From CAMDMI01 sp044379485 (GTDB taxonomy: Bacteria > Bacteroidota > Bacteroidia > Cytophagales > Flexibacteraceae): a stretch of DNA of 64,000 nt. The notes beneath the pieces are model-generated. The model was not told the origin of the DNA. It made no database searches and saw only the letters and a list, made by a program, of their open reading frames with translations. Location of the stretch: positions 1 through 64,000 of the forward strand of contig JBIPOE010000003.1 of the NCBI GenBank assembly GCA_044379485.1. The letters are read 5' to 3'. This document shows positions 7,503 through 16,600 of this stretch, in pieces. Every line of letters starts with the position of its first letter. Position 1 is the first letter of the stretch. A program made the translations under genes and the position numbers.

Positions 7503-9929
7503 TTACCTTACTACCATGAACTTCCGTTCCACCATTTTGCCAAAGCTGGTCTGAATCTTAATATGATAAGCGCCAGGTTTTAGATCTGAAATCCTTACTT
7601 CATTTTGAGATTCAGAAACAGAGGCATAGTGAACCTTTTGACCAAGGGTATTGAAAATACTTAAGCGTGCATTTTCCTCCATTTGAAGTCCGGAAATCTG
7701 AATAAACTCCTGCCCGGGATTTGGAAATAATTGAAAATCAGATTCTAATTCTAAAATCTCGTCCCTGGTAGCAGTTAAAAAATTGTTGGTAGTAACCCTG
7801 ATGTTATCAAAGCCAAAACCTTCAAACTCACTTGCTGCATCAGAACTAAATAAAAATCGAATCCAAACTTTTTGACCTACATATTCATTTAAGTTAAGGT
7901 ACTCCTTTTGCCATTTTGGCTTAAATCCATCCCAAATGGGAATAATAATATCGGCGCCTGCTTGTTGAGAAAATGGAGAACTTAAAACGGTTTTATCGGT
8001 GCAAACGTTAATCCAACTTATTCCACTATCTATTGATAAAGAGATATTTGCGTAGTCAAAATTCTTTTCAATTCCATATTTCGTCCAAAAGCTCAATTCG
8101 GCAGCTTTTATTGAAGCTGACCTTAAATCAAAGGCATTTTTTCTGGTAAAGTATGAATTCATTGAGGATGGATAATCTCCTGAAGTTTGCTTGAAATATC
8201 CGCTACCTTGTTGCTGTCCGGTAGTAATTTTAACCCAGGTTCCAGTCCATTTTGTAACGTCATCACAGTTGTCAAACAGGCTTGCATTGGAATATGGTTC
8301 ACCTCCAAAATGTTTGATGGTGTCAATCGTAGTAAAGGTTCCATTGCTCAAAGATACTTCCCAACTAAATTGTTTAGGTTCTGAAAGTGAGGCAATCACC
8401 GGTTGAATAAGAATACTATCCACAATGGTTTGTTGTAAAGATAGGTTTGAATAGGTTTTACTTAAAGTGGTTAAACCTGTGCCATTTGGTCCAATTGGTT
8501 TAAACGAAATTGTAAAAGTGGCAGGGGCCGCATTTGCTCCAATTCGATTGATTTTATATCTAAGTCTATATGGTCCGGTATTTGGAAAAACGCCTGCCTT
8601 TAAAAACATTGTGCTTGTATCTTTAAGTATCGCCAATGGATGAAGTGCCCGCACCACAGTCAAATTTTGATGAACGGTTTCAAGGCATAATCCAGGTATT
8701 TGGTCAAAAGTTGGCCAAAACCAATCGCCAACCTCAGGGGTCATAGCCAAAATTTTGGCTTTTTCCAGAGAAGTGGCATACATGAAATCATCTGAAGAAC
8801 CGTTGCTGTTATAGTTTAAAACCTCCATTCCAGTACCAGGTCGGTAGTTATTTTCTCTCACCATTTCCCTTGTCAGGTTTCTAAAAAGGGTAGAATCCTC
8901 AGTTTGTAAATTTTCATATCCCCAGGGATGAATAACCAAGTTGCTGTAGGTGTGATAATTGAGGGCATTTTTGAAATTGTGTTTTTCACAAAAAGCTTTC
9001 ATGGCTCTTGTCTCTGGCTCCGAAAATCCCACATCGCCTCTGTATGTTTCAAATTCCGAATTTGGACTTGAACCAAAATCATCATAACCCCAGTTGTATC
9101 CATAGTTCCGGTTAAGGTCCACACCCATAGTTCCATCGCCATTATCTCTTCTGTTTTTTCTCCACATACCTCCCCCATTTGGTTCTTCTGTTTGATTAAA
9201 AATATAACCATCAGGATTTAAACATGGCACAAAGAAAAGCTCAGAGTTATCGACAAGTAGCTTTATCTCAGGATTTGAATTGTAGTTTTCCAAAAGATAC
9301 CACATAAAGAAAATCAATTGGTGCATACCTACTGGCTCTCTGGCGTGGTGAATGGCAGAAAACATGCCTTGAGGTTCAGCCGGTTCATTTGTGTTTGGAT
9401 TGTCAGAAATTTTAACGAACCAAATTGTCCGACCTTCCCTTGTTTTTGTGGTATCGATTTGTGCTTTACTGGTCACCAGATTTGGATATTTAATTTTCAT
9501 AGAATCCAGGTGTTCCAGCATTTCCTCATAACGGAGGTGGCCTCCCATGTCACCTAACTTCCAGTTTTTGGGTATTTTATATGTTTTGACCTTGTCGCAA
9601 AAATCTGCAAAAAGATCAACCTGCGGATCAAAAGCCCTTACTTTTGCATTCCTTTCCTGAAAATCTTTCACCACATCCGGAACCAAAATTTCATATTCAA
9701 AACCAGCAGTTTTGATTCGATTCAATTCATTTTCAGAAAACCCCGATGTGAAATATTGGCCTGGCTTAAAATCACCATGATCGGTTTCTACGCCTAAACC
9801 AGCCAGCTTTTTGATTGTGTTTTGATTGGAAAGATAAATCCTGGCTTTTGAATAAATTACCTTTTTATCCTGTCCAATTGCAGAATTAAGACTTGAAAGT
9901 AGTAAAATGGTTAAGAGTACTTTTTTCAT
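7503..9929 (-). CDS. Secreted M14 zinc carboxypeptidase with T9SS sorting domain
   Basis: Cleaves C-terminal residues of peptides outside the cell. The 808-residue product has a signal peptide (residues 1-19), then a peptidase M14 domain (about 130-425). The zinc ligands are H195 and E198 in IHHAREP, and H326 in LNYHTYSN. The substrate-binding segment DLNRNYGYNWG is at 271-281, and the catalytic Glu399 is in TPEVGDW. A beta-sandwich region follows (about 560-720, with a GFGFDNIRV segment as in MAM/jelly-roll domains). The last 75 residues carry the T9SS type A domain (FQLFPNPGQEFI, NTLGQKV, LKPGAYHIKI). It abuts xerD convergently and is divergent from the RND gene across a 347-base gap. Confidence 0.9.
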   Translation of the reverse strand: MKKVLLTILLLSSLNSAIGQDKKVIYSKARIYLSNQNTIKKLAGLGVETDHGDFKPGQYFTSGFSENELNRIKTAGFEYEILVPDVVKDFQERNAKVRAFDPQVDLFADFCDKVKTYKIPKNWKLGDMGGHLRYEEMLEHLDSMKIKYPNLVTSKAQIDTTKTREGRTIWFVKISDNPNTNEPAEPQGMFSAIHHAREPVGMHQLIFFMWYLLENYNSNPEIKLLVDNSELFFVPCLNPDGYIFNQTEEPNGGGMWRKNRRDNGDGTMGVDLNRNYGYNWGYDDFGSSPNSEFETYRGDVGFSEPETRAMKAFCEKHNFKNALNYHTYSNLVIHPWGYENLQTEDSTLFRNLTREMVRENNYRPGTGMEVLNYNSNGSSDDFMYATSLEKAKILAMTPEVGDWFWPTFDQIPGLCLETVHQNLTVVRALHPLAILKDTSTMFLKAGVFPNTGPYRLRYKINRIGANAAPATFTISFKPIGPNGTGLTTLSKTYSNLSLQQTIVDSILIQPVIASLSEPKQFSWEVSLSNGTFTTIDTIKHFGGEPYSNASLFDNCDDVTKWTGTWVKITTGQQQGSGYFKQTSGDYPSSMNSYFTRKNAFDLRSASIKAAELSFWTKYGIEKNFDYANISLSIDSGISWINVCTDKTVLSSPFSQQAGADIIIPIWDGFKPKWQKEYLNLNEYVGQKVWIRFLFSSDAASEFEGFGFDNIRVTTNNFLTATRDEILELESDFQLFPNPGQEFIQISGLQMEENARLSIFNTLGQKVHYASVSESQNEVRISDLKPGAYHIKIQTSFGKMVERKFMVVR

Positions 9930-10276
9930 ATTGAACTAATTGAATTTCAAATACATATAATCAATAGTGATTTCAGAATCAATTTTAAAAATTTCACCTT
10001 TGATAAAGTGAAAATCAAATTTCCTAATTCAAAGTTAGTCATCTTAATTTAGAAGTTAAAATTGAATATTTAATTCAATGAATTCAAGCAAATCAGACCA
10101 ATGCATCCAGAAGATTTTGAGGAATTGGTATTGAAATCTTAACCTGAATGTTTAACACCATTGAAATCAATTCAAAACTTTAAAAACGGAAATGTTAGGT
10201 CCCAAAGTTAAAAAGATGTATCCTTTCCATTATTAAGGTTTTTAGAAGTGCCATATTTGCCAATCCAAAAAATTAA
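9930..10276. promoter_or_regulatory. Divergent intergenic region between carboxypeptidase and RND gene
   Basis: 347 AT-rich bases that must hold the start signals of both flanking divergent genes. No gene or remnant was recognised. Two short dyads are visible: TTTCAC at 9992-9997 with GTGAAA at 10008-10013, and ATTGAAT/ATTCAAT around 10061-10079. Either could be an operator, but in sequence this AT-rich they may be chance. A CATATTTG at about 10252 is one base off the Bacteroidota -7 consensus TAnnTTTG and has no matching -33 TTG. Confidence 0.3.
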
Positions 10277-13200
10277 ATGAGTCTCTCCTCCATCAGCCTC
10301 CGTCGTCCGGTCCTCGCCATTGTGATGTCCATCATCATTGTGCTTTTCGGGGCTTTGGGTTATACTTTTTTGGGCGTTCGGGAATATCCGGCCATAGACC
10401 CGCCAATCATAACTGTAAACACAAGTTATACAGGTGCCAATGCGGAAATCATTGAAAACCAAATAACTGAGCCACTCGAAAAAGCTGTAAACGGCATTGC
10501 CGGGGTGAAAATCATTTCTTCTTCCAGCAATCTGGGCTCCAGCACCATCACGATTGAGTTTAATCTTTCTGTGAAAATGGAGCAGGCCGCTGCCGATGTG
10601 CGGGACAAAGTTGCGCAGGCCATTCGACAGTTGCCACAGGACATTGATGCGCCACCGGTTATTTCAAAAGCAGATGCTTCCGGCGATTTTCTCATCATCA
10701 TGCCAGTGCAAAGTCGAACCCGTAACATGCTGGAAGTGACAGACTACGCCACCAATGTGATTCAGGAAAAACTGCAAACCATTCCCGGAGTGAGCCGTGT
10801 CAATATTTTTGGAGATAAGAAATATTCCATGCGGCTTTGGCTGGACCCTGCTAAAATGGCGGCATTCAAAGTCACAGCAACGGATATCAAAGCTGCCATA
10901 GACCGTGAAAATGTGGAGCTTCCAGGCGGGAAAATTGCCGGAAATTCTACAGAACTGACCGTCAAAAGTTATGGAAGACTGGTGAAGGAGGAAGATTTTC
11001 AGAATCTGATTTTGCGCCAAACCAATGGACAAACCGTTCGACTGAGTGATGTGGCAGAAGTGGGTTTAGGTGCTGAAAATGAGGAAACCGCCATTAAAAA
11101 GAACAACATCAATTCGGTAGGCCTGGCTTTGGTTCCGCTTCCAGGGGCCAATTATGTTGAAATAGCTGATGAGTTTTACAAACGTTATGAGCAAATTAAA
11201 AAGGAGCTGCCAAAAGATTTCATTGTTGATGTTTCGGTTGATAAAACCAAATTCGTTAAAAAGTCAATTACCGAGGTAGAGGAAACACTCCTCATCGCTT
11301 TTATTCTGGTTGTGCTCATTATCTACCTGTTTTTCAGGGATTGGATGATAGCCTTCCGACCGTTGATTGATATTCCGGTTTCTCTTATCGGCACTTTTTT
11401 CATTATGTACGTGATGGATTTTAGCATCAATGTTTTGACGCTTTTGGGCATTGTGCTGGCCACGGGACTGGTGGTGGATGATGGGATTGTGGTCACGGAA
11501 AACATATTCAAAAAAATGGAGGAGGGCAAAGACCGGAAAACTGCGGCCCAGGAAGGTTCTGATGAAATCTATTTTGCGGTTATTTCTACTTCTATAACCC
11601 TGGCGGTGGTGTTTTTGCCCATTGTTTTCCTGCAGGGATTTGTGGGCAGTTTGTTTCGGGAATTTGGAATTGTGGTGGCTGGAGCGGTGCTCATTTCGGC
11701 CTTTGTTTCCCTTTCCCTAACACCTGTTTTAAATGTGATGCTTTCCAAAAGCGACCACAAAAGGTCCTGGTTTTACACTTTTTCTGAGCCATTTTTTGTG
11801 GGAATGGATGCCGCGTATCGCCGAGGTTTGGAATCTTTTATGTCGCAAAGATGGTTGGCATGGGTGATTCTCGTTTTTTGTTTTGGGATGATTTTTTTCG
11901 TTGGCAAAATGCTGCCTTCTGAACTTTCTCCTCTGGAAGACAGAAGTTTATTCCGGATTTCAACCATCATGCCGGAAGGAACCAGCTACGATTATTTTGA
12001 AAAATACATGGACAAAGTGAGCCAGTTTATGATTGACTCAGTGCCTGAACAAAGAATTGTTGTGAGTTTGATTGCACCATCTTTTGCAGGAACGGGTGCC
12101 GTCAATTCCGGAATCATAAGTATGGTGTTGAAAGACCCTGACAAACGGTTCAAGTCGCAAAAACAAATTGTGGAAGGGCTTAATAAAAAGCTTGGCAAAT
12201 TCCCAGATGGCAAACTATTCATGCTACAGGAGCAAACCATTTCTGTAGGTGGGGCCGGGCGTTTTGGTTTGCCGGTTCAGTTCGTGCTCCAAAACCTGAA
12301 CTTTGAAAAACTACGGGAAAAACTTCCGCTATTTCTGGAAGAAGCCAACAAAAACCCTGTTTTTCAAGGTGTGGACGTCAATCTGAAATTCAACAAACCC
12401 GAACTGCAGGTTAGCATCGACCGCTTGAAGGCTGCTGAACTAGGCATTTCTGTTTTTGATGTGGCCAATACCTTGCAGCTGGCTTTGAGTGGCAGACGGC
12501 TAGGATATTTTATAATGAATGGCAAACAATATCAAATTATTGGGCAGGTAGATAGAGCCAATCGCGATGAGCCACTGGACCTGAAATCTTTTTATGTAAG
12601 AAGCAACAAAGGCGAATTGATTCAACTGGATAATCTGGTTAAAATGGATGAACTGAGCTCTCCACCACAGATTTACCATTTCAACCGTTTCAAATCTGCC
12701 ACCGTTTCTGCCGGACTTGCGCCTGGCAAAACCATGGGTGATGGCATAAATGCAATGAAAGAAATAGCCGCCAAAGTGCTGGACCCCACTTTTACCACCG
12801 ATTTGAATGGCCCAAGCCGGGATTTTGCAGAAAGTTCTGGCAATACACAGTTTGCTTTTATTCTGGCCCTTGTGCTAATCTACCTGGTTTTAGCAGCCCA
12901 GTTTGAGAGTTTTGTGGATCCGGTTATCATCATGATTACGGTGCCACTTGCCATTGCCGGGGCTGTTTTCTCCCTGTTTATGTTTGGCCAAACCATGAAT
13001 ATATTTTCCCAGATCGGCATCATTATGCTTATCGGTCTGGTTACCAAAAACGGTATTTTAATTGTGGAATTTGCCAACCAGAAAAGAGAACAAGGTCTGG
13101 GCAAAATTCAGGCAGTTTTGGATTCGGCTTCCTCCCGACTTCGGCCAATTCTTATGACCAGTCTGGCCACGGCTTTGGGGGCAGTTCCCATCGCTTTTGC

Positions 13201-13345
13201 ACTTGGAGCTGGTGCAACCAGCCGTATTCCTTTGGGTGTGGTTATCATTGGCGGGCTTATTTTTTCTTTGGTTCTTACTCTGTTTGTGATTCCGGCTATG
13301 TATAGTTTTATGTCGAGGGCTGGGAGTAGGAAGGAAAATGCGTAG
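10277..13345 (+). CDS. RND efflux pump permease (AcrB/MexB family, HAE1-like)
   Basis: Proton-driven inner-membrane transporter of a tripartite efflux pump. The 1022-residue length fits the HAE1 class. The protein begins with TM1 (VLAIVMSIIIVLFGALGYTF), followed by the periplasmic porter domain, then the TM2-TM6 block. In TM4 the proton-relay aspartate pair is kept (GLVVDDGIVVTEN, residues 401-402). The second half has the equivalent GLVTKNGILIVEFAN with the relay lysine. A second periplasmic region (about 540-835) follows the same layout. Unusually, no membrane-fusion (adaptor) gene and no TolC-like gene are next to it. Base composition looks more GC-rich than neighbouring genes, which would fit transfer. 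It is divergent from the carboxypeptidase and followed by a decayed toxin gene. Confidence 0.93.
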   Translation: MSLSSISLRRPVLAIVMSIIIVLFGALGYTFLGVREYPAIDPPIITVNTSYTGANAEIIENQITEPLEKAVNGIAGVKIISSSSNLGSSTITIEFNLSVKMEQAAADVRDKVAQAIRQLPQDIDAPPVISKADASGDFLIIMPVQSRTRNMLEVTDYATNVIQEKLQTIPGVSRVNIFGDKKYSMRLWLDPAKMAAFKVTATDIKAAIDRENVELPGGKIAGNSTELTVKSYGRLVKEEDFQNLILRQTNGQTVRLSDVAEVGLGAENEETAIKKNNINSVGLALVPLPGANYVEIADEFYKRYEQIKKELPKDFIVDVSVDKTKFVKKSITEVEETLLIAFILVVLIIYLFFRDWMIAFRPLIDIPVSLIGTFFIMYVMDFSINVLTLLGIVLATGLVVDDGIVVTENIFKKMEEGKDRKTAAQEGSDEIYFAVISTSITLAVVFLPIVFLQGFVGSLFREFGIVVAGAVLISAFVSLSLTPVLNVMLSKSDHKRSWFYTFSEPFFVGMDAAYRRGLESFMSQRWLAWVILVFCFGMIFFVGKMLPSELSPLEDRSLFRISTIMPEGTSYDYFEKYMDKVSQFMIDSVPEQRIVVSLIAPSFAGTGAVNSGIISMVLKDPDKRFKSQKQIVEGLNKKLGKFPDGKLFMLQEQTISVGGAGRFGLPVQFVLQNLNFEKLREKLPLFLEEANKNPVFQGVDVNLKFNKPELQVSIDRLKAAELGISVFDVANTLQLALSGRRLGYFIMNGKQYQIIGQVDRANRDEPLDLKSFYVRSNKGELIQLDNLVKMDELSSPPQIYHFNRFKSATVSAGLAPGKTMGDGINAMKEIAAKVLDPTFTTDLNGPSRDFAESSGNTQFAFILALVLIYLVLAAQFESFVDPVIIMITVPLAIAGAVFSLFMFGQTMNIFSQIGIIMLIGLVTKNGILIVEFANQKREQGLGKIQAVLDSASSRLRPILMTSLATALGAVPIAFALGAGATSRIPLGVVIIGGLIFSLVLTLFVIPAMYSFMSRAGSRKENA

Positions 13346-13361
13346 AAAAGGAACTCTATAA

Positions 13362-13577
13362 ATTTGTGGTAAACCTGGAAGGTTTGCCAAACCTTATAAT
13401 GTCAGAATGTCTATTTCAGACAAAAAGAAGGGAAAATCTGCAGGAGCGAGAATTATTACTTGTATCAGAATATTCAAAGAGACCTTTTACCTACTTTCCA
13501 TATATGATAAATCTGAGCAAGTGGACATCAGCAAATCAGAAATCGAAAATTTGATTGGGTATGTAAAAGGTACTTAG
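13362..13577 (+). pseudogene. 5'-truncated RelE/HigB-type toxin remnant
   Basis: The frame reads from just after an in-frame stop at 13359-13361 to the TAG at 13575-13577. From the ATG at 13407 it encodes 56 residues. The segment VRMSI....KGKSAGARIIT, then FYLLSIYDKSEQVDISKSEIENLI, matches the C-terminal half of the Bacteroidota/cyanobacterial RelE-like toxins (about 110 residues, pattern KIRMAI..KGKGKSGGARVIT..., YLLSIYDKSE...ISDKEL). The N-terminal half, which holds the helical start of the toxin fold, is absent, and no antitoxin is found on either side. The break coincides with the palindrome at 13379-13395. I conclude it is a decayed toxin and not functional, although expression of the short C-terminal peptide cannot be excluded. 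Confidence 0.7.
13379..13395. repeat. Perfect 17-base palindrome (REP-like)
   Basis: AAGGTTTG, one central C, then CAAACCTT. It is preceded by AAACCTGG at 13371-13378, so the left side also contains AAACCTGGAAGGTTT, an overlapping dyad. Alternating AAACCT/AGGTTT blocks of this kind occur as dispersed intergenic palindromes in Bacteroidota genomes, as far as I recall. It sits at the 5' edge of the toxin remnant. It has no T-tract directly after it, so it is not a classical terminator. Confidence 0.5.
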
Positions 13578-13674
13578 AGCTGACATTCTCCCATTTATCT
13601 GTGCCTTTGGCGTAAGGACTCAACAGCGAGAACTTTTTACAATTTTAGCTGCCGTATTTTCAAAATTGAATCAA

Positions 13675-16600
13675 CTACTGCTTCAAAACCCGGTAGGTTT
13701 TACTTTCAACCTCACCTTTTATCCTAACAAAATAATTTCCGGCTGGCAGAGTACTAATGTCCTGTTCCGTAGTAGATTCATCTGAGGAAAAGCTGGCCAT
13801 TGGTCTTCCAAGTATATCAGAAAGTTCTATTTGAGTAGCGCCATTAAGTCCAGAAATCGTCAACTTTTCCCTTGCAGGATTTACGATTTGAATGGTATTA
13901 CCTCCAAAATTTGGATTGGCGCAAACTGCTTTCATTTCCAGTACCGCTTCCGTTTTTCCTGTTTCAAACTGGCTGAGTTTATAAATCAAATTGGGTGCCG
14001 AGCACGAGGCTGGTGTATGCAATTTTGTGTACGTAAAACCCTGGTTTTCTTTCCCTTGAGGTCGCACATCTGCTATTTTGGCAAATCGTTTTCCATCGCA
14101 GGAATAGCTGAGCTCAAACCGGTCGCAGTTTGATTCTGAAGCCGTTTTCCATTCCAGTTCTACCTGTCCTTCATTCCCATTCCGATTTGCAAGAAAGGAA
14201 ATCAGCTTCACTGGTAGTACTTCCTCGCCACCTACCAAAGTCTGACTGGCTATATAAAATTCCGAAAAGGAAGAAATCTGAAACTCAAGAAAATAGCCAC
14301 CAGCAGTTGGTACTTTTAACACTTGGCTTGCTTTAATAAATTCATGATTGCCAAGCTGTTCAGAATTGTTGGCCAGTGTTAAATCTTCATTGGGTCCATC
14401 ATATTTGTAAATGCCCATTTGTTGAAAAGATTCCAGATTGGGATCAAATTCCTGTAAGCGGCTAAGTTCTTCATCCTTGATAAACAAGCGGACTTTAACG
14501 GGCGCAGTTGGTTGAATTTCAGGTTTGATATAGTAGTTTCTGTCCAAATATGGGATGTATTCACTGAACCGCATAGCGCCTTCGTTTTTCTTCATTTGAA
14601 GATCAATAGCACCCAATTCCGGCCGCTTTTCGATTTCTGCTACTATATCTTTTCCCTTTCCAAATTGCACCCAGGAAGTGATGAAAGATTGGGGGCTGGA
14701 TTGTTGAAAACTGCTGTCTATCAGTATGGATAGGCCAGGCTCTATGTGAATATCGTCTATTCCTATTCCTTCAAAAGAAAGACTGATATCAGAACTGAAG
14801 GCAAATCGGAACCGTACATTTTTCTTATTTAGAATACCGGTTTGAGAAATGTTGATGCTGTTTACAGACCAATGTTTTTTTGTGCCGGTCCATTGATGCG
14901 AATCGTGGTTATACCAGTTGGTCCCGCTTCCTTTTTGGCCAACTTTGGTCCAGCCAGTTCCATCTTCGGACATTTCAAGCCATGCGAAATCGTATTCCTG
15001 CTCTAATTGCTGAATGGAGTTAAAACTGAATTGAAAATCTCCGGTCAAACTCTGCACATCAAAACAAGGAGATTCAAGATATGAAAGTTCGTTGCCATTG
15101 TAATTGCCAGATAAATTCGTAGCCCAAATATTTTTGCCATTAGCCGCAGTATCAATTATGGTTAGGCTAGGAGATGGTTTTCCCCAGGCCCAGCTGCTTT
15201 TTTCCCCATAGCTTTTCCATTTACCATCATTGGTTTCAAATCCCTCGTAATAAGGAAAAGTGGATACTTTCGGGGAAATAAAAACCGAAAGATTTCGAAT
15301 GGTATCGTTGGTTGGGTAGTTGTCAGATTGGGATCTCACCCAGATTTTAAATAACAATTTACCAACCAGATTTTTTGGAATTGAGTCTGTAAACTCATAA
15401 TCCAATGAATCATGGGCTGCTATAAAAGGTACTGTTTCAACCACTGGATTCTGACCAATAATTTGATAACCAATGCTTGAATTGGATAAAGCAGAATCTG
15501 AATTGTTTAGAAGCCGAACCTTCACTTTTTTCACAATGGCATTATCCACACAACCTTCGGAAGGACCAAGCAATCGTTTAACGACTACATCTTTTACAGG
15601 GATGGAAAGTAAAAGATTGTCAATCGCATATCCTCCGCCAAGTGGAATATCAGATGGTCTTAAACCACTAAAGGTAAATTTTATTTGAAATGAGGAGGTT
15701 AAGGCTTCATTCAGAAAATAGTTTTTAAGATTTATCCCGATGAAGGAAATGGATTGCGATGGTATATATGTTTCTTGCCAGAATCGTTTTACCTCTTTCC
15801 ATTCAGCAGTTTCGTTGGTTCTTACCCAAAGTGAATTACCAACTGAAAGACTTCCAAGAGGCAACCAGTCAAAATCTAAAATCAATTGATCCGTCAGGGC
15901 ATATTGGGCCAGATTTAAAGTAAAAATTAAGTCTGAAGTTCCGGTTTTGCCATCAATATTGGATTTGTCCAGATAAATGGATTTGACCCCGAAGTATTCA
16001 GGTTGGGGAGAAATAGACGTTCTTAATCTTGCCGCTTCGGATGATGTAAATTGAAGGAAATCTGCTCCAGAAATGGCAAAGGCATCATTATTAATGGTTT
16101 GGCCTGGCAAGTTTTCGGCATTAAAACTCCATGGCAATGCAAGGGGCGGATTGTTAATCAGCCTGAAAGAATGCTTTAAAGTATCGTTTCCTACGTTTAG
16201 ATCGTTAACCAGATTGTGCCAGACTTTCAATTCAAAGGTTCCGGCAGTAGTTGGCAAAACAACCTGAGGCAAAACTACTGTTTGGCTTTCCCCGGCTTGC
16301 AGGCTTACATAATGGTTAAATTGATGTGTTGTGCCATTTCCCACTTGATAAAAAATGACTATATATTGAGCCGTAATAGCCTGGTTGCCAAAGTTTTGAA
16401 TATTAACACTTGCTGGAATCTGTTGACTGGCAGATGGTGTTTCAAGTCTTACGGACTCAGGTTTGATGATGGAAGCAATTCCAAGATCTGGGTTCCATGG
16501 GCAATTGCCAGGAGCTGGTGTAATCATTTTACCATCCGATTGCATACCCACTGAATTTCCAAACCATGGCCGAACTGCGAATCCATATCGAATATTGTTT

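Larger units (their letters stand above)
13346..13674. other. Gap after the RND gene holding a toxin remnant and a palindrome
   Basis: This 329-base stretch has no intact gene. Its first 32 bases lead to a 17-base palindrome at 13379-13395, then come 170 bases encoding the last 56 residues of a RelE-like toxin, then about 100 unremarkable bases before the end of the convergent protease gene. Confidence 0.5.

Noticed and set aside
10252..10259. CATATTTG as the promoter of the RND gene
   Set aside because: First base differs from TAnnTTTG, there is no -33 TTG at the right distance, and it lies only about 18 bases before the ATG.
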